Assembly: GCF_014649535.1 (NCBI RefSeq)
Contig: NZ_BMTF01000001.1
Location: 7,866-60,300, forward strand
Direction of reading: 5' to 3'
From: Streptomyces gelaticus
GTDB taxonomy: Bacteria; Actinomycetota; Actinomycetes; Streptomycetales; Streptomycetaceae
DNA: 52,435 nt
Part shown: piece after piece, positions 40,991-49,277 of the stretch
How positions within the stretch are numbered: the first letter of the stretch is position 1
Layout: every line of letters begins with the position of its first letter
Program-made: the position numbers and the translations under genes
Notes under the pieces: generated by a model
What the model saw: only the letters and a program-made list of their open reading frames with translations
Told to the model about the DNA's origin: nothing
The model's database searches: none

Positions 40991-41931
40991 GAGGTGTGGC
41001 TCCCTTCGGCCTCGGTGCGGGCACCGGGTGTGAACAACGGGGGCACGTCCGGCGAGCGGAGGTGCGCCAGCAGTACCTCTTCCAGGCTGGGTTCGGAGAC
41101 CACCCAGTCACCGGACAGGGGGCCGTTCGTCCGCACCAGAGCGTGGAACTGCCGGCCCTGGACGCGGTACTCGACCACGGTGTGCGGGGCCAGCGCGGCG
41201 GCCGGGTCCCCGCCCGGGGCGAGCCCGGTCACCAGCGCGTGGGCCGGGAGGAGCGCGTCCGCGTCGCCCGCCATCCGGATCCTGCCGCCCGCGAGGACGA
41301 GCAGGTAGTCGCACATGTCCTCCAGCTCGGTGAGCATGTGGGAGGACATCAGCACCGTGGTGCCGCGCTCCACGGCCTCCGACATCAGCAGCGTGCTCAT
41401 GTCGTGGCGGGCCAGCGGGTCGAGGTCGGACATCGGCTCGTCGAGCAGTAGCAGGTCGGGCCGCTTGCCGAAGGCCAGCGCGAACGCGACGCGGGTGCGC
41501 TGCCCCCCGGAGAGGGTGCCCACGCGGGCGTCCATCGGGACCTGGCCCGACCGCACGATCCGCTCCGCCGCGGCCATGTCCCAGCCGGGGTTGAGCTCGG
41601 CGCCCATGCGCAGCGTCTCGGCCACGGTGAACCGCTTGAACAGCGGCTTGTCCTGCCCGAGGAAGGCGAACCTGGGCATCACCTCGGGGTCGTCCACGGG
41701 CACACCGAAGACCCGGAGGCCGCCTTCCGTGGGCTGCACCTGGCGGGTCGCGATCCCCAGCAGGGTGCTCTTCCCGGCTCCGTTGGGGCCGACGAGACCG
41801 CAGATCCGGCCGGCCGGCAACCGGAACGAGATGTCCTGCAGCGCCCAGCCGCGGCCGTAGCGCTTACCCAGGCCGAGGGCCTCCAGGGCCCAGGCGCCGG
41901 ACGCGCCGTCCGGAGTGAATGCGTCTGCCAT
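40987..41931 (-). CDS. ABC transporter ATP-binding protein
   Basis: 314 residues. Walker A GLVGPNGAGKSTLLGIA, Q-loop FLGQDKPL, signature LSGGQRTRVAFAL, Walker B LLLLDEPMSDLDPLARHD and the H-loop MSSHMLTE are all intact. The C-terminal 80 residues form a small accessory domain. ATG 41931 follows GAGGCGAAG. It is the first gene of the ATPase-permease-gntR operon, and an operator palindrome lies 14 bases upstream. Confidence 0.95.
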   Translation of the reverse strand: MADAFTPDGASGAWALEALGLGKRYGRGWALQDISFRLPAGRICGLVGPNGAGKSTLLGIATRQVQPTEGGLRVFGVPVDDPEVMPRFAFLGQDKPLFKRFTVAETLRMGAELNPGWDMAAAERIVRSGQVPMDARVGTLSGGQRTRVAFALAFGKRPDLLLLDEPMSDLDPLARHDMSTLLMSEAVERGTTVLMSSHMLTELEDMCDYLLVLAGGRIRMAGDADALLPAHALVTGLAPGGDPAAALAPHTVVEYRVQGRQFHALVRTNGPLSGDWVVSEPSLEEVLLAHLRSPDVPPLFTPGARTEAEGSHTS

Positions 41932-41944
41932 GCACTTCGCCTCA

Positions 41945-41968
41945 ATTCCATTAGTCAATTAATGGAAT
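41945..41968 (-). promoter_or_regulatory. AT-rich palindromic operator of the ABC-gntR operon
   Basis: ATTCCATTA (41945-41953) and TAATGGAAT (41960-41968) are perfect inverted repeats with a 6-base spacer, strikingly AT-rich for this genome. The site begins 14 bases upstream of the first start codon. It is the obvious binding site for the operon's own YtrA-type regulator (inference). Confidence 0.75.
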
Positions 41969-42136
41969 CATGGTCTGGGGTGCGGGAAAGTGTCAAGGAG
42001 CGCCGGGCGGGCCGCCGCGCGCATGTCCGTGATGCACCTGTTGGGGGCGTGCGTCGCACTCTCTTCGGAGGACTGGACCATTGAACGTCCCTGTGGCTCT
42101 GGCCTGGCGGTTCGCGGGCGCGTACCGTGGCCCGGC

Positions 42137-42970
42137 ATGAAGATCCTGATCAGCGCGGACATGGAAGGCGCCACCGGTGTGACCTGGCCGGCCGACGTAC
42201 TGCCGGGCACGGCCCAATGGGAGCGGTGCCGTGCCATGTTCACCTCCGACGTGAACGCGGCGGCGCTCGGCTTCTACGACGGCGGTGCGGACGAGGTCCT
42301 CGTCAACGAGGCCCACTGGTCCATGCGCAACCTCCTGCTGGAGCGGCTCGACGACCGGGTCCAGATGCTCACCGGCCGGCACAAGTCCCTCTCCATGGTC
42401 GAGGGCATCCAGCACGGCGACGTCGACGCCATCGCCTTCGTCGGCTACCACACGGGCGCCGGCGCGGAGGGGGTCCTCGCCCACACCTATCTGGCGAACT
42501 CCATCACCGGGGTCTGGCTCAACGGCGCCCGCGCGAGCGAGGGACTGCTCAACGCGCATGTCGTGGCCGAGTACGGGGTGCCCGTCGTCCTCGTCACCGG
42601 CGACGACCTGACCTGCGTGGACGCGGAGGGTTACGCCCCCCGGGCCCGCAAGGTCGCTGTCAAGGACTATGTGTCGCGGTACGCGGCGGTCTGCCGCACC
42701 CCGGCCCGTACCGCCGCCGACATCCGCGCCGCCGCGAAGGAAGCCACCGCGCTCGCCGTGCGCCACGCACCGGTGGAGGGCGGCCCCTTCACCGTGGAGC
42801 TGGAGTTCGACGCCGAGCACCTGGCCCAGGCGGCCACCGTCGTCCCCGGCGTGGCGCCCAGCGGCGAACGGCGCGTCGCCTACACCAGCGCGACGATGTA
42901 CGAAGGTATCCGCACGTTCAAGGCGGTCACGACGATCGTGTCGTCCGCCGTGGAGGAGCAGTATGGCTGA
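42137..42970 (+). CDS. M55-family D-aminopeptidase (DppA type)
   Basis: 277 residues. The zinc-site signature ILISADMEGATGVTW opens the protein; EAHWSMRNLLLERLD, AIAFVGYHTGAGAEGVLAHT and ANSITGVWLNG follow, as in DppA. Such enzymes cleave D-Ala-D-Ala and D-Ala-Gly-Gly peptides. ATG 42137 is set by the conserved start MKILISADMEG; a -10-like TACCGT (42123-42128) lies 8 bases before it. First gene of a peptidase operon; it overlaps the next gene by 8 bases. Confidence 0.93.
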   Translation: MKILISADMEGATGVTWPADVLPGTAQWERCRAMFTSDVNAAALGFYDGGADEVLVNEAHWSMRNLLLERLDDRVQMLTGRHKSLSMVEGIQHGDVDAIAFVGYHTGAGAEGVLAHTYLANSITGVWLNGARASEGLLNAHVVAEYGVPVVLVTGDDLTCVDAEGYAPRARKVAVKDYVSRYAAVCRTPARTAADIRAAAKEATALAVRHAPVEGGPFTVELEFDAEHLAQAATVVPGVAPSGERRVAYTSATMYEGIRTFKAVTTIVSSAVEEQYG

Positions 42971-44306
42971 GGCGACCGGTCCCCAGGACAGCGTCGACCA
43001 GCAGGCGCTCGACGAATCGGTGACGTTCACCTCCGAACTGATCCGGATCGACACCACCAACCGCGGCGGCGGCGACTGCCGCGAACGCCCGGCCGCCGAG
43101 TACGTCGCCGAGCGGCTGGCCGCCGTCGGACTGGAACCCACCCTGCTGGAGCGGACCCCCGGACGCACCAATGTGGTCGCCCGGATTCCCGGCACCGACC
43201 CGTCCGCCGACGCCCTGCTCGTCCACGGCCATCTCGACGTGGTCCCGGCCGAGGCGGCCGACTGGAGCGTCCACCCCTTCTCCGGCGAGGTCCGCGACGG
43301 GGTCGTCTGGGGGCGCGGCGCCATCGACATGAAGAACATGGACGCGATGGTCCTGGCCGTCGTACGCGCCTGGGCACGGGCCGGGGTCCGGCCCCGCCGC
43401 GACATCGTGATCGCGTACACCGCCGACGAGGAGGCCAGCGCCGACGACGGCTCCGGCTTCCTCGCCGACCGGCACGCCGAGCTCTTCGAAGGCTGCACGG
43501 AGGGCATCAGCGAATCCGGCGCCTTCACCTTCCACGCCGGACCCGGCATGCCGCTCTACCCGATCGCCGCCGGCGAGCGCGGCACGGCCTGGCTGAAGCT
43601 CACCGCGCACGGCAAGGCCGGACACGGCTCCAAGGTCAACAAGGCCAACGCGGTCAGCGCGCTCGCCGCCGCCGTCGCCCGGATCGGCGAGCACCAATGG
43701 CCCGTCCGGCTCACCCCGACGGTCCGCGCCGCGCTCACCGAGCTCGCCGCCCTGCACGGCCTCCGCCCCGACCTCGACGCCCCCGGCTTCGACGTCGACG
43801 AACTGCTCGGCAAGCTCGGCCGCGCCGCCGACCTGGTCGCACCGACCGTTCGCAACAGCTCCAACCCGACGATGCTGGAGGCCGGGTACAAGGTCAATGT
43901 CATCCCCGGCCACGCCACCGCCTTCATCGACGGCCGGATGGTGCCGGGCGGCGAGGACGAGTTCCAGGCCACCCTCGACCGGCTGACCGGCCCCGACGTC
44001 GAATGGGAGTTCCACCACCGCGAGGTCCCGCTCCAGGCCCCGGTCGACTCGCCGACGTTCGCCAAGCTGCGCGCCGCGATCGAACGCTTCGACCCGGCCG
44101 GCCATGTCGTGCCGTACTGCATGTCGGGCGGTACCGACGCCAAGCAGTTCTCCCGGCTCGGCATCACCGGCTACGGCTTCTCACCGCTGAAACTGCCCGT
44201 CGGCTTCGACTACCAGGCACTGTTCCACGGCGTCGACGAACGCGTCCCCGTCGAGGCCCTGCACTTCGGCGTCCGCGTCCTCGACCACTATCTGCGCACT
44301 GCCTGA
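42963..44306 (+). CDS. M20-family metallopeptidase
   Basis: 447 residues. Metal ligands and catalytic residues are in LLVHGHLDVVPAEAADWSVH, WGRGAIDMKNMDAMVLAVV, AYTADEEASADDGSG (catalytic and metal Glu) and a late PYCMSGGTDAKQFSRLGI. The dimerisation domain begins LKLTAHGKAGHGSKVNKANA. It removes amino acids from di- or tripeptides, or deacylates amino acids. Coupled to dppA by an 8-base overlap. 22 bases separate it from the S9 gene. Confidence 0.93.
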   Translation: MAEATGPQDSVDQQALDESVTFTSELIRIDTTNRGGGDCRERPAAEYVAERLAAVGLEPTLLERTPGRTNVVARIPGTDPSADALLVHGHLDVVPAEAADWSVHPFSGEVRDGVVWGRGAIDMKNMDAMVLAVVRAWARAGVRPRRDIVIAYTADEEASADDGSGFLADRHAELFEGCTEGISESGAFTFHAGPGMPLYPIAAGERGTAWLKLTAHGKAGHGSKVNKANAVSALAAAVARIGEHQWPVRLTPTVRAALTELAALHGLRPDLDAPGFDVDELLGKLGRAADLVAPTVRNSSNPTMLEAGYKVNVIPGHATAFIDGRMVPGGEDEFQATLDRLTGPDVEWEFHHREVPLQAPVDSPTFAKLRAAIERFDPAGHVVPYCMSGGTDAKQFSRLGITGYGFSPLKLPVGFDYQALFHGVDERVPVEALHFGVRVLDHYLRTA

Positions 44307-44328
44307 CGCAACAGGGGGAATTGAACAC

Positions 44329-46308
44329 ATGCTGCCCATCGGGGCTTACGGAACATGGCCGTCGCCGATCGACGCCGCGCTCGCGGCCTCCCGAGACGGC
44401 CGCCCGGAGTACGTCGGCACCGTCGGCGACGAGGTGTGGTGGACGGAGCCGCGCCCTGCCGAGGCGGGCCGCCGCGCCCTGATCCGCCGCCGGGCGGACG
44501 GGAGCACCGACTGCGTGCTGCCCGCCCCGTGGAACGTACGGAGCCGGGTCATCGAGTACGGCGGAGTGCCCTGGGCCGGGACCGGGCGCGCCGAGGGCGG
44601 TCCGCTGGTCGTCTTCGTCCACTTCGCCGACCAGCGGCTCTACGCCTACGCCCCGGACGGGCCCGACGAACCCTGGCCGCTCACCCCGGTCTCGGCCGTC
44701 GGCGGCGGGCTGCGCTGGGCCGACCCGCAGCTCCACCCCGACCGGGGCGAAGTGTGGTGCGTCCTGGAGGAGTTCACCGGCGAGGGCCCCACCGAGCTGC
44801 GCCGGGTGATCGCCGCCGTGCCGCTGGACGGCTCGGCCGCCGACGACCGCTCGGCGGTACGCGAACTCACCGACGACAGCCGCCGGTTCGTCACCGGGCC
44901 GAAGCTCTCGCCCGACGGCCGGCGGGCGGCCTGGATCGCCTGGGACCACCCCCGGATGCCGTGGGACGGCACCGAGGTGATGCTCGCCGATGTCGCCGAG
45001 GACGGCACCTTCCAGCACACCTGGTCCTTCGGCGGCGGCCCCGAGGAGTCGGTGCCGCAGATCGAGTGGGGCACCGACGGGCAGCTCCTTTTCGCCAGTG
45101 ACCGCAGCGGCTGGTGGAACCTGTACCGCGCCGATCCGCACCGGGGCGCGGTCGCACTCTGCCCCCGCGAGCAGGAGTTCGCCGGACCGCTCTGGAAGAT
45201 CGGCCTCAGCTGGTTCCGGCCGCTGGACAACGGCCTGATCGCCGCGATCCACGGAAAGGGCTCCACCACGCTGGGCATCCTCGACCCGCAGTCCGGCGAA
45301 CTGGTAGATGTCGCCGGGCCCTGGACCGAGTGGGCCGAGACGCTCGCGGTGCACGGCAGCCGGGTCATCGGTGTCGCGGCGAGCCCGTACAGCGCGTACG
45401 AGGTGGTGGAGCTGGACACCGCGACCGGCCGCACACGCGTCATCGGGGCAGCGCACAAGGACGCCGTCGACCCCGCGTACTACCCCCGGCCCGAGGAACG
45501 CACCTTCACCGGGCCCGACGGACGCGAGATCCACGCCCACATCCACCCGCCGCGCAGCCCCGACCGGTCCGGCCCCGAGGACGAACGGCCGCCCTACGTG
45601 GTCTGGGCGCACGGCGGCCCGACCGGCCATGCCGCGCTCGTGCTCGACCTGGAGATCGCCTACTTCACCTCACGCGGCATCGGCGTCGCCGAGGTGAACT
45701 ACGGCGGCTCCACCGGCTACGGCCGGACGTACCGCAACCGGCTGCGCGAGCAGTGGGGCGTCGTCGACGTCGAGGACTGCGCGGCCGTCGCCGCGGCGCT
45801 GGCCGACGAGGGCACCGCCGACCGGCGGCGACTGGCCATCCGGGGCGGCAGCGCCGGCGGCTGGACCACCGCGGCCTCGCTGACCGGTACCGACGTCTAC
45901 GCCTGCGGGACGATCATCTACCCCATCCTGGACCTGACCGGCTGGGGCACCGACGAGACCCACGACTTCGAGTCGCAGTACCTGGAGTCCCTCGTCGGCC
46001 CGCTCGCCGAAGTCCCCGACCGCTACCGCGAACGCTCACCGGTCCGCCGCACCGACCGGCTGACCACGCCCTTCCTCCTGCTCCAGGGGCTCGACGACCC
46101 GATCTGCCCGCCCGTGCAGTGCGAAAGGTTCCTGTCCGCGCTCGACGGACGAGGCATCCCGCACGCCTATCTCACCTTCGAGGGGGAGGGGCACGGGTTC
46201 CGACGCGCGGACACCATGATCCGGGCACTGGAGGCCGAACTCTCCCTGTACGCACAGACCTTCGGGATCGACCGCACCGACGTACCGCGGCAGGAGCTGA
46301 AGAAGTGA
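44329..46308 (+). CDS. S9-family prolyl oligopeptidase / acylaminoacyl peptidase
   Basis: 659 residues: an N-terminal beta-propeller (about 1-400, with repeats such as GPKLSPDGRRAAWIAWDHPR and WGTDGQLLFASDRSGWWNLY) and a C-terminal hydrolase. Nucleophile serine in AIRGGSAGGWTTAASLTG, aspartate in LLLQGLDDPICPPVQC and histidine in TFEGEGHGFRRADT complete the triad. Lacking a signal peptide, it acts in the cytoplasm on short peptides. GGGGGAA precedes ATG 44329. The stop overlaps the next GTG start. Confidence 0.94.
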   Translation: MLPIGAYGTWPSPIDAALAASRDGRPEYVGTVGDEVWWTEPRPAEAGRRALIRRRADGSTDCVLPAPWNVRSRVIEYGGVPWAGTGRAEGGPLVVFVHFADQRLYAYAPDGPDEPWPLTPVSAVGGGLRWADPQLHPDRGEVWCVLEEFTGEGPTELRRVIAAVPLDGSAADDRSAVRELTDDSRRFVTGPKLSPDGRRAAWIAWDHPRMPWDGTEVMLADVAEDGTFQHTWSFGGGPEESVPQIEWGTDGQLLFASDRSGWWNLYRADPHRGAVALCPREQEFAGPLWKIGLSWFRPLDNGLIAAIHGKGSTTLGILDPQSGELVDVAGPWTEWAETLAVHGSRVIGVAASPYSAYEVVELDTATGRTRVIGAAHKDAVDPAYYPRPEERTFTGPDGREIHAHIHPPRSPDRSGPEDERPPYVVWAHGGPTGHAALVLDLEIAYFTSRGIGVAEVNYGGSTGYGRTYRNRLREQWGVVDVEDCAAVAAALADEGTADRRRLAIRGGSAGGWTTAASLTGTDVYACGTIIYPILDLTGWGTDETHDFESQYLESLVGPLAEVPDRYRERSPVRRTDRLTTPFLLLQGLDDPICPPVQCERFLSALDGRGIPHAYLTFEGEGHGFRRADTMIRALEAELSLYAQTFGIDRTDVPRQELKK

Positions 46309-47249
46309 CCCTCGCACCGCTGACCCGCCCGGCCCGGCTGCGCCCGGGAGCCAGGATCGCCGTCGTGTCACCGAGCGGTCCGGTGCCCGCCGACCGGCTG
46401 GACGCGGGCCTGGACGTACTGCGCGGCTGGGGCCTGGAGCCCGTCGAGGCACCGCACGCACGCGAGATCCACCCCGAGCTGGACTATCTCGCCGGCACGG
46501 ACGAGGCGCGGGCCAGGGACCTCCAGGAGGCCTGGTGCGATCCGGCCGTGGACGCGGTGATCTGCGCCCGCGGCGGATACGGCGTGCACCGGATGGTCGA
46601 CCTGGTCGACTGGGCGGCGATGCGCGCGGCGGGGCCCAAGGTGTTCATCGGCTACAGCGACATCACCGTGCTCCACGAGGCGTTCGCGCTGCGCATGGGG
46701 CTCGCCACCCTGCACGGCCCGATGGCAGGTACCGAGACCTTCCTCAAGGACCCGGACACCCAGGAGTCCCTGCGGGCCACCCTGTTCGAGCCCGAGTCGG
46801 TACGGACCCTAGGCCTGCCCACCGCGCGGGTGCTGGTCCCCGGCAGGGCCCGCGGTATCACCTACGGCGGCTGTGTGAGCCTGCTCGCCGCCGACATCGG
46901 CACCCCGCACGCCCGGACGTCCGCCCGGGGCGGGCTTCTGGTGATCGAGGACACCACCGAGGACCCGTACAACATCGACCGCATCCTCACCCAACTGCTG
47001 AGAGCCGGGGCGCTCGACGGGATTGCCGGTGTGGCCTGCGGTTCCTGGGCGGGCTGCGGCCCGTACGAGGAGGTCCGGGCGGTCCTCGCCGACCGGCTCG
47101 GCCCACTGGGTGTGCCCGTCGTCGAGGAGCTGGGCTTCGGGCACGGGCCGACGGCGCTCACGATTCCGCTCGGCGTGCCCGCCGTGCTGGACGCCCCGGC
47201 CGGAGGCGGCCCCGCCACGCTCACCGTCGAGGTGCCCGCACTGAGCTGA
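46305..47249 (+). CDS. S66-family LD-carboxypeptidase
   Basis: 314 residues. Nucleophile serine in KVFIGYSDITVLHEAFALRM, glutamate in LLVIEDTTEDPYNIDRILTQ and histidine near VVEELGFGHGPTALTIPLGV form the S66 Ser-Glu-His triad. The family cleaves the L-Lys/DAP-D-Ala bond in peptidoglycan tetrapeptides. GTG 46305 overlaps the S9 stop by four bases, so the operon dppA-M20-S9-S66 is fully coupled. With the M55 enzyme, it suggests recycling or scavenging of D-amino-acid-containing wall peptides. Confidence 0.93.
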   Translation: MTLAPLTRPARLRPGARIAVVSPSGPVPADRLDAGLDVLRGWGLEPVEAPHAREIHPELDYLAGTDEARARDLQEAWCDPAVDAVICARGGYGVHRMVDLVDWAAMRAAGPKVFIGYSDITVLHEAFALRMGLATLHGPMAGTETFLKDPDTQESLRATLFEPESVRTLGLPTARVLVPGRARGITYGGCVSLLAADIGTPHARTSARGGLLVIEDTTEDPYNIDRILTQLLRAGALDGIAGVACGSWAGCGPYEEVRAVLADRLGPLGVPVVEELGFGHGPTALTIPLGVPAVLDAPAGGGPATLTVEVPALS

Positions 47250-47269
47250 ACGGCGGTGGAGCGGCGTCC

Positions 47270-47467
47270 GGCACCCGCGCCGGGGAGACCAGCCGGTTCA
47301 CCAGGGTCTTGCTGCGGTACGAAGCCGGCCACCGGCTCGAATTCGTGATCGCGGGGAGCGACAGCGCGCACTTCGGCAACCGGGGGATCAAACCGGTCAC
47401 CGTGGTCAGCGCCCCGGAGGACACCGGGGTGCTGGAGCTTCCGGTGGCCGGCGGCCGGCGGAAGTGA
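47270..47467 (+). pseudogene. C-terminal remnant of a CocE / Xaa-Pro dipeptidyl-peptidase-like hydrolase
   Basis: The open frame reads TSRFTRVLLRYEAGHRLEFV, IAGSDSAHFGNRG and ends GVLELPVAGGRRK, which fits the final jelly-roll strands of the X-Pro dipeptidyl-peptidase C-terminal domain (AGHRL-x-hydrophobic-GSD, then x-LELPV). There is no start or catalytic domain; upstream in this frame is the antisense-quality overlap with the S66 gene. It looks like the 3' end of a lost fifth peptidase gene. The homology is judged by eye only. Confidence 0.5.
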
Positions 47468-47504
47468 CGCGGACGGGCCGGGGGAAAGCCCTTAGGGTTG
47501 CCGG

Positions 47505-48071
47505 ATGCCTGACAGCGACTATCTGGCCGAAGGGCGGCGTACGGCGATCCGCCCCTTCACGCAGGCCGATGCCGAGGAGTTCACCACCCGGGTGCGGGAG
47601 AGCCGGGACCTGCACCGCCCCTGGCTCTTCCCGCCCGACGACCTCCGCACGTACGCCGCCTACGCGGGCCGGCTGATCGAGGACCCCACGAGGGAGGGCT
47701 TCCTCGTCTGCGAACGCGGCGGGGGGAGCGGACCCGCCGGCTCGATCGCGGGGTTCATCAACATCAACAACATCGTCGCCGGAGCCTTTCGCTGCGGTGC
47801 GCTCGGATACGGCGCCTTCGCCCACGCGGCAGGACGCGGCCTGATGGGCGAAGGCCTCGGCCTCGTCGTGCGATACGCCTTCGGGCCGCTCGGCCTGCAC
47901 CGCCTCGAAGCCAACATCCAGCCCGGCAACGAGGGTTCGCTCGCCCTCGTCCGCCGGTCCGGATTCCGTCTCGAAGGCTTCTCGCCCGACTTCCTCTTCA
48001 TCGACGGGGCCTGGCGCGACCACGAGCGGTGGGCCATCACCGCCGAAATGACCGGCAGCCCCGGGGCCTGA
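47505..48071 (+). CDS. RimJ/RimL-type GNAT acetyltransferase
   Basis: 188 residues. RTAIRPFTQADAEEFTTRVR, INNIVAGAFRCGALGYGAFA, the acetyl-CoA loop GRGLMGEGLGLVVRYAF, and LHRLEANIQPGNEGSLALVR then RSGFRLEG are the RimJ-like pattern, suggesting N-terminal acetylation of a protein or an amine substrate. A -10-like TAGGGT (47493-47498) ends 6 bases before ATG 47505, so the message may be leaderless. Convergent with the C-N hydrolase; the stops are 1 base apart. Confidence 0.92.
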   Translation: MPDSDYLAEGRRTAIRPFTQADAEEFTTRVRESRDLHRPWLFPPDDLRTYAAYAGRLIEDPTREGFLVCERGGGSGPAGSIAGFININNIVAGAFRCGALGYGAFAHAAGRGLMGEGLGLVVRYAFGPLGLHRLEANIQPGNEGSLALVRRSGFRLEGFSPDFLFIDGAWRDHERWAITAEMTGSPGA

Positions 48072-48072
48072 C

Positions 48073-48813
48073 CTAGTGCCGGTCGCGGCACCAGGCGGCC
48101 CCGCCCACCGCCGTGGACACCACGGCGCCGGCCTCGGGCCCGGCCTGCACGACCGCGGTTCCGTCCGGCGCCCAGATGCCGGAGCCGCCCGATGTCCGGT
48201 CGTACGTTCCGCTGGGACCCGCCGAGGTGGCCAGCACCGCCCACACGCCATGGGTGCGCGCGACCTGGCTCATGTGCCCGTCGCGGCGGGCGGCCTGCTC
48301 AGGTCCGGGGCCGTAGAGGGTGCTCGCCACATAGGCGTCGATGCCCAGCGCCGCGGTGTCGGCGGCGTGCTGGGGAACCGCGGCGTCGTAGCAGACCGCA
48401 AGCCCCAGCCGATGCCCGTCGACCACCAGGACGTGCGGCTTCTCTCCGGGGGTGAACCGGTCGGACTCCGTGCCGTGCAGCCACATCTTGGCGTACACGC
48501 AGCGCGCGCCCCGGCCCGTGACGGCCAGGGTGGCGAGATGCTCGCGCCCGTCGGCGGCGCGCACCGGAGCCCCCGCCAGGGCCGTCGCCCCCGCCTCGCG
48601 GCAGGCCGCGACGAGCGGGCGCAGCCGGGAGTCGTCGGGGGACACGGCCTCGGCGGCGAGGTCGTAGCCGGTGAGCGAGAGCTCCGGGAAGACGACCAGC
48701 CGGGCCCCCGAACGCCGCACCGTCTCCGCGTGGGCCGCGGCGTTGGCGGCGACGTCGCGGGGGACGCAGGCGGGCTGGGCGACGGCGACGGTGAGCGGTA
48801 CGGGGACGGGCAT
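48073..48813 (-). CDS. Carbon-nitrogen hydrolase (nitrilase superfamily)
   Basis: 246 residues. The Glu-Lys-Cys triad is visible: ARLVVFPELSLTGYDLAAEA, RCVYAKMWLHGTES and LGLAVCYDAAVPQHAADTAA. It hydrolyses an amide or nitrile; the substrate is unknown. ATG 48813 is chosen with GGAG 11 bases before it; a GTG at 48825 would add four residues of a Pro-Val repeat. The sequence LTVAVAQPACVPRDV starts the fold immediately. Confidence 0.92.
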   Translation of the reverse strand: MPVPVPLTVAVAQPACVPRDVAANAAAHAETVRRSGARLVVFPELSLTGYDLAAEAVSPDDSRLRPLVAACREAGATALAGAPVRAADGREHLATLAVTGRGARCVYAKMWLHGTESDRFTPGEKPHVLVVDGHRLGLAVCYDAAVPQHAADTAALGIDAYVASTLYGPGPEQAARRDGHMSQVARTHGVWAVLATSAGPSGTYDRTSGGSGIWAPDGTAVVQAGPEAGAVVSTAVGGAAWCRDRH

Positions 48814-49277
48814 GGGCACGGGCACTCCGGATCAGCCGGTCGGCCGGGCACTCGGGGGTGGGCTGCCCCAAGAGACCGCAGGCCGGCGACGCGAACAGGG
48901 TAGCGGCCAGCCTATCGGGCGCCCCCGGGCCGGCTGCCGCCCGCACCGGTCCACTCCACCGGCCGACCTCGGGTTGGGCAAGTCTTTGCCGATGGCCGAT
49001 TCGGGATGCCCGCCGGGCCCAGGAGCCGTTTCCCGCAAGGGTTCCGGAGCGCGGCGCCGCGTACAGGAAGCGGAAAGCCGCGGCCGAAAGCAGCAGGGGC
49101 GTGCCCCCGCCGAGGTATCCGCCGTGTTGACCGTACGCAATCCCAGGCAGACTCTCGTCATATAGCTGCTAGATACAACTGGTTCTGCCGGGCTTCGTCT
49201 TCGGCACGCCGTCCAGGAGTGCGGGCGGTACCGTGCCCACGAGGCTCTCCCGGGCGGACCGGATCGGGAGGACGCAC
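48814..49277. other. Intergenic region before asnB
   Basis: No gene over 464 bases. Just before asnB there is an AT-richer patch (TATAGCTGCTAGATACAAC, about 49161-49179) that may hold the promoter, though no -35/-10 pair at standard spacing is clear. A small inverted repeat GGCAA-GTCT-TTGCC occurs near 48977-48990. I looked for a T-box leader and did not see one. Confidence 0.4.

Noticed and set aside
48814..49277. T-box or attenuator leader for asnB
   Set aside because: No specifier stem, T-box sequence or terminator/antiterminator pair could be seen.
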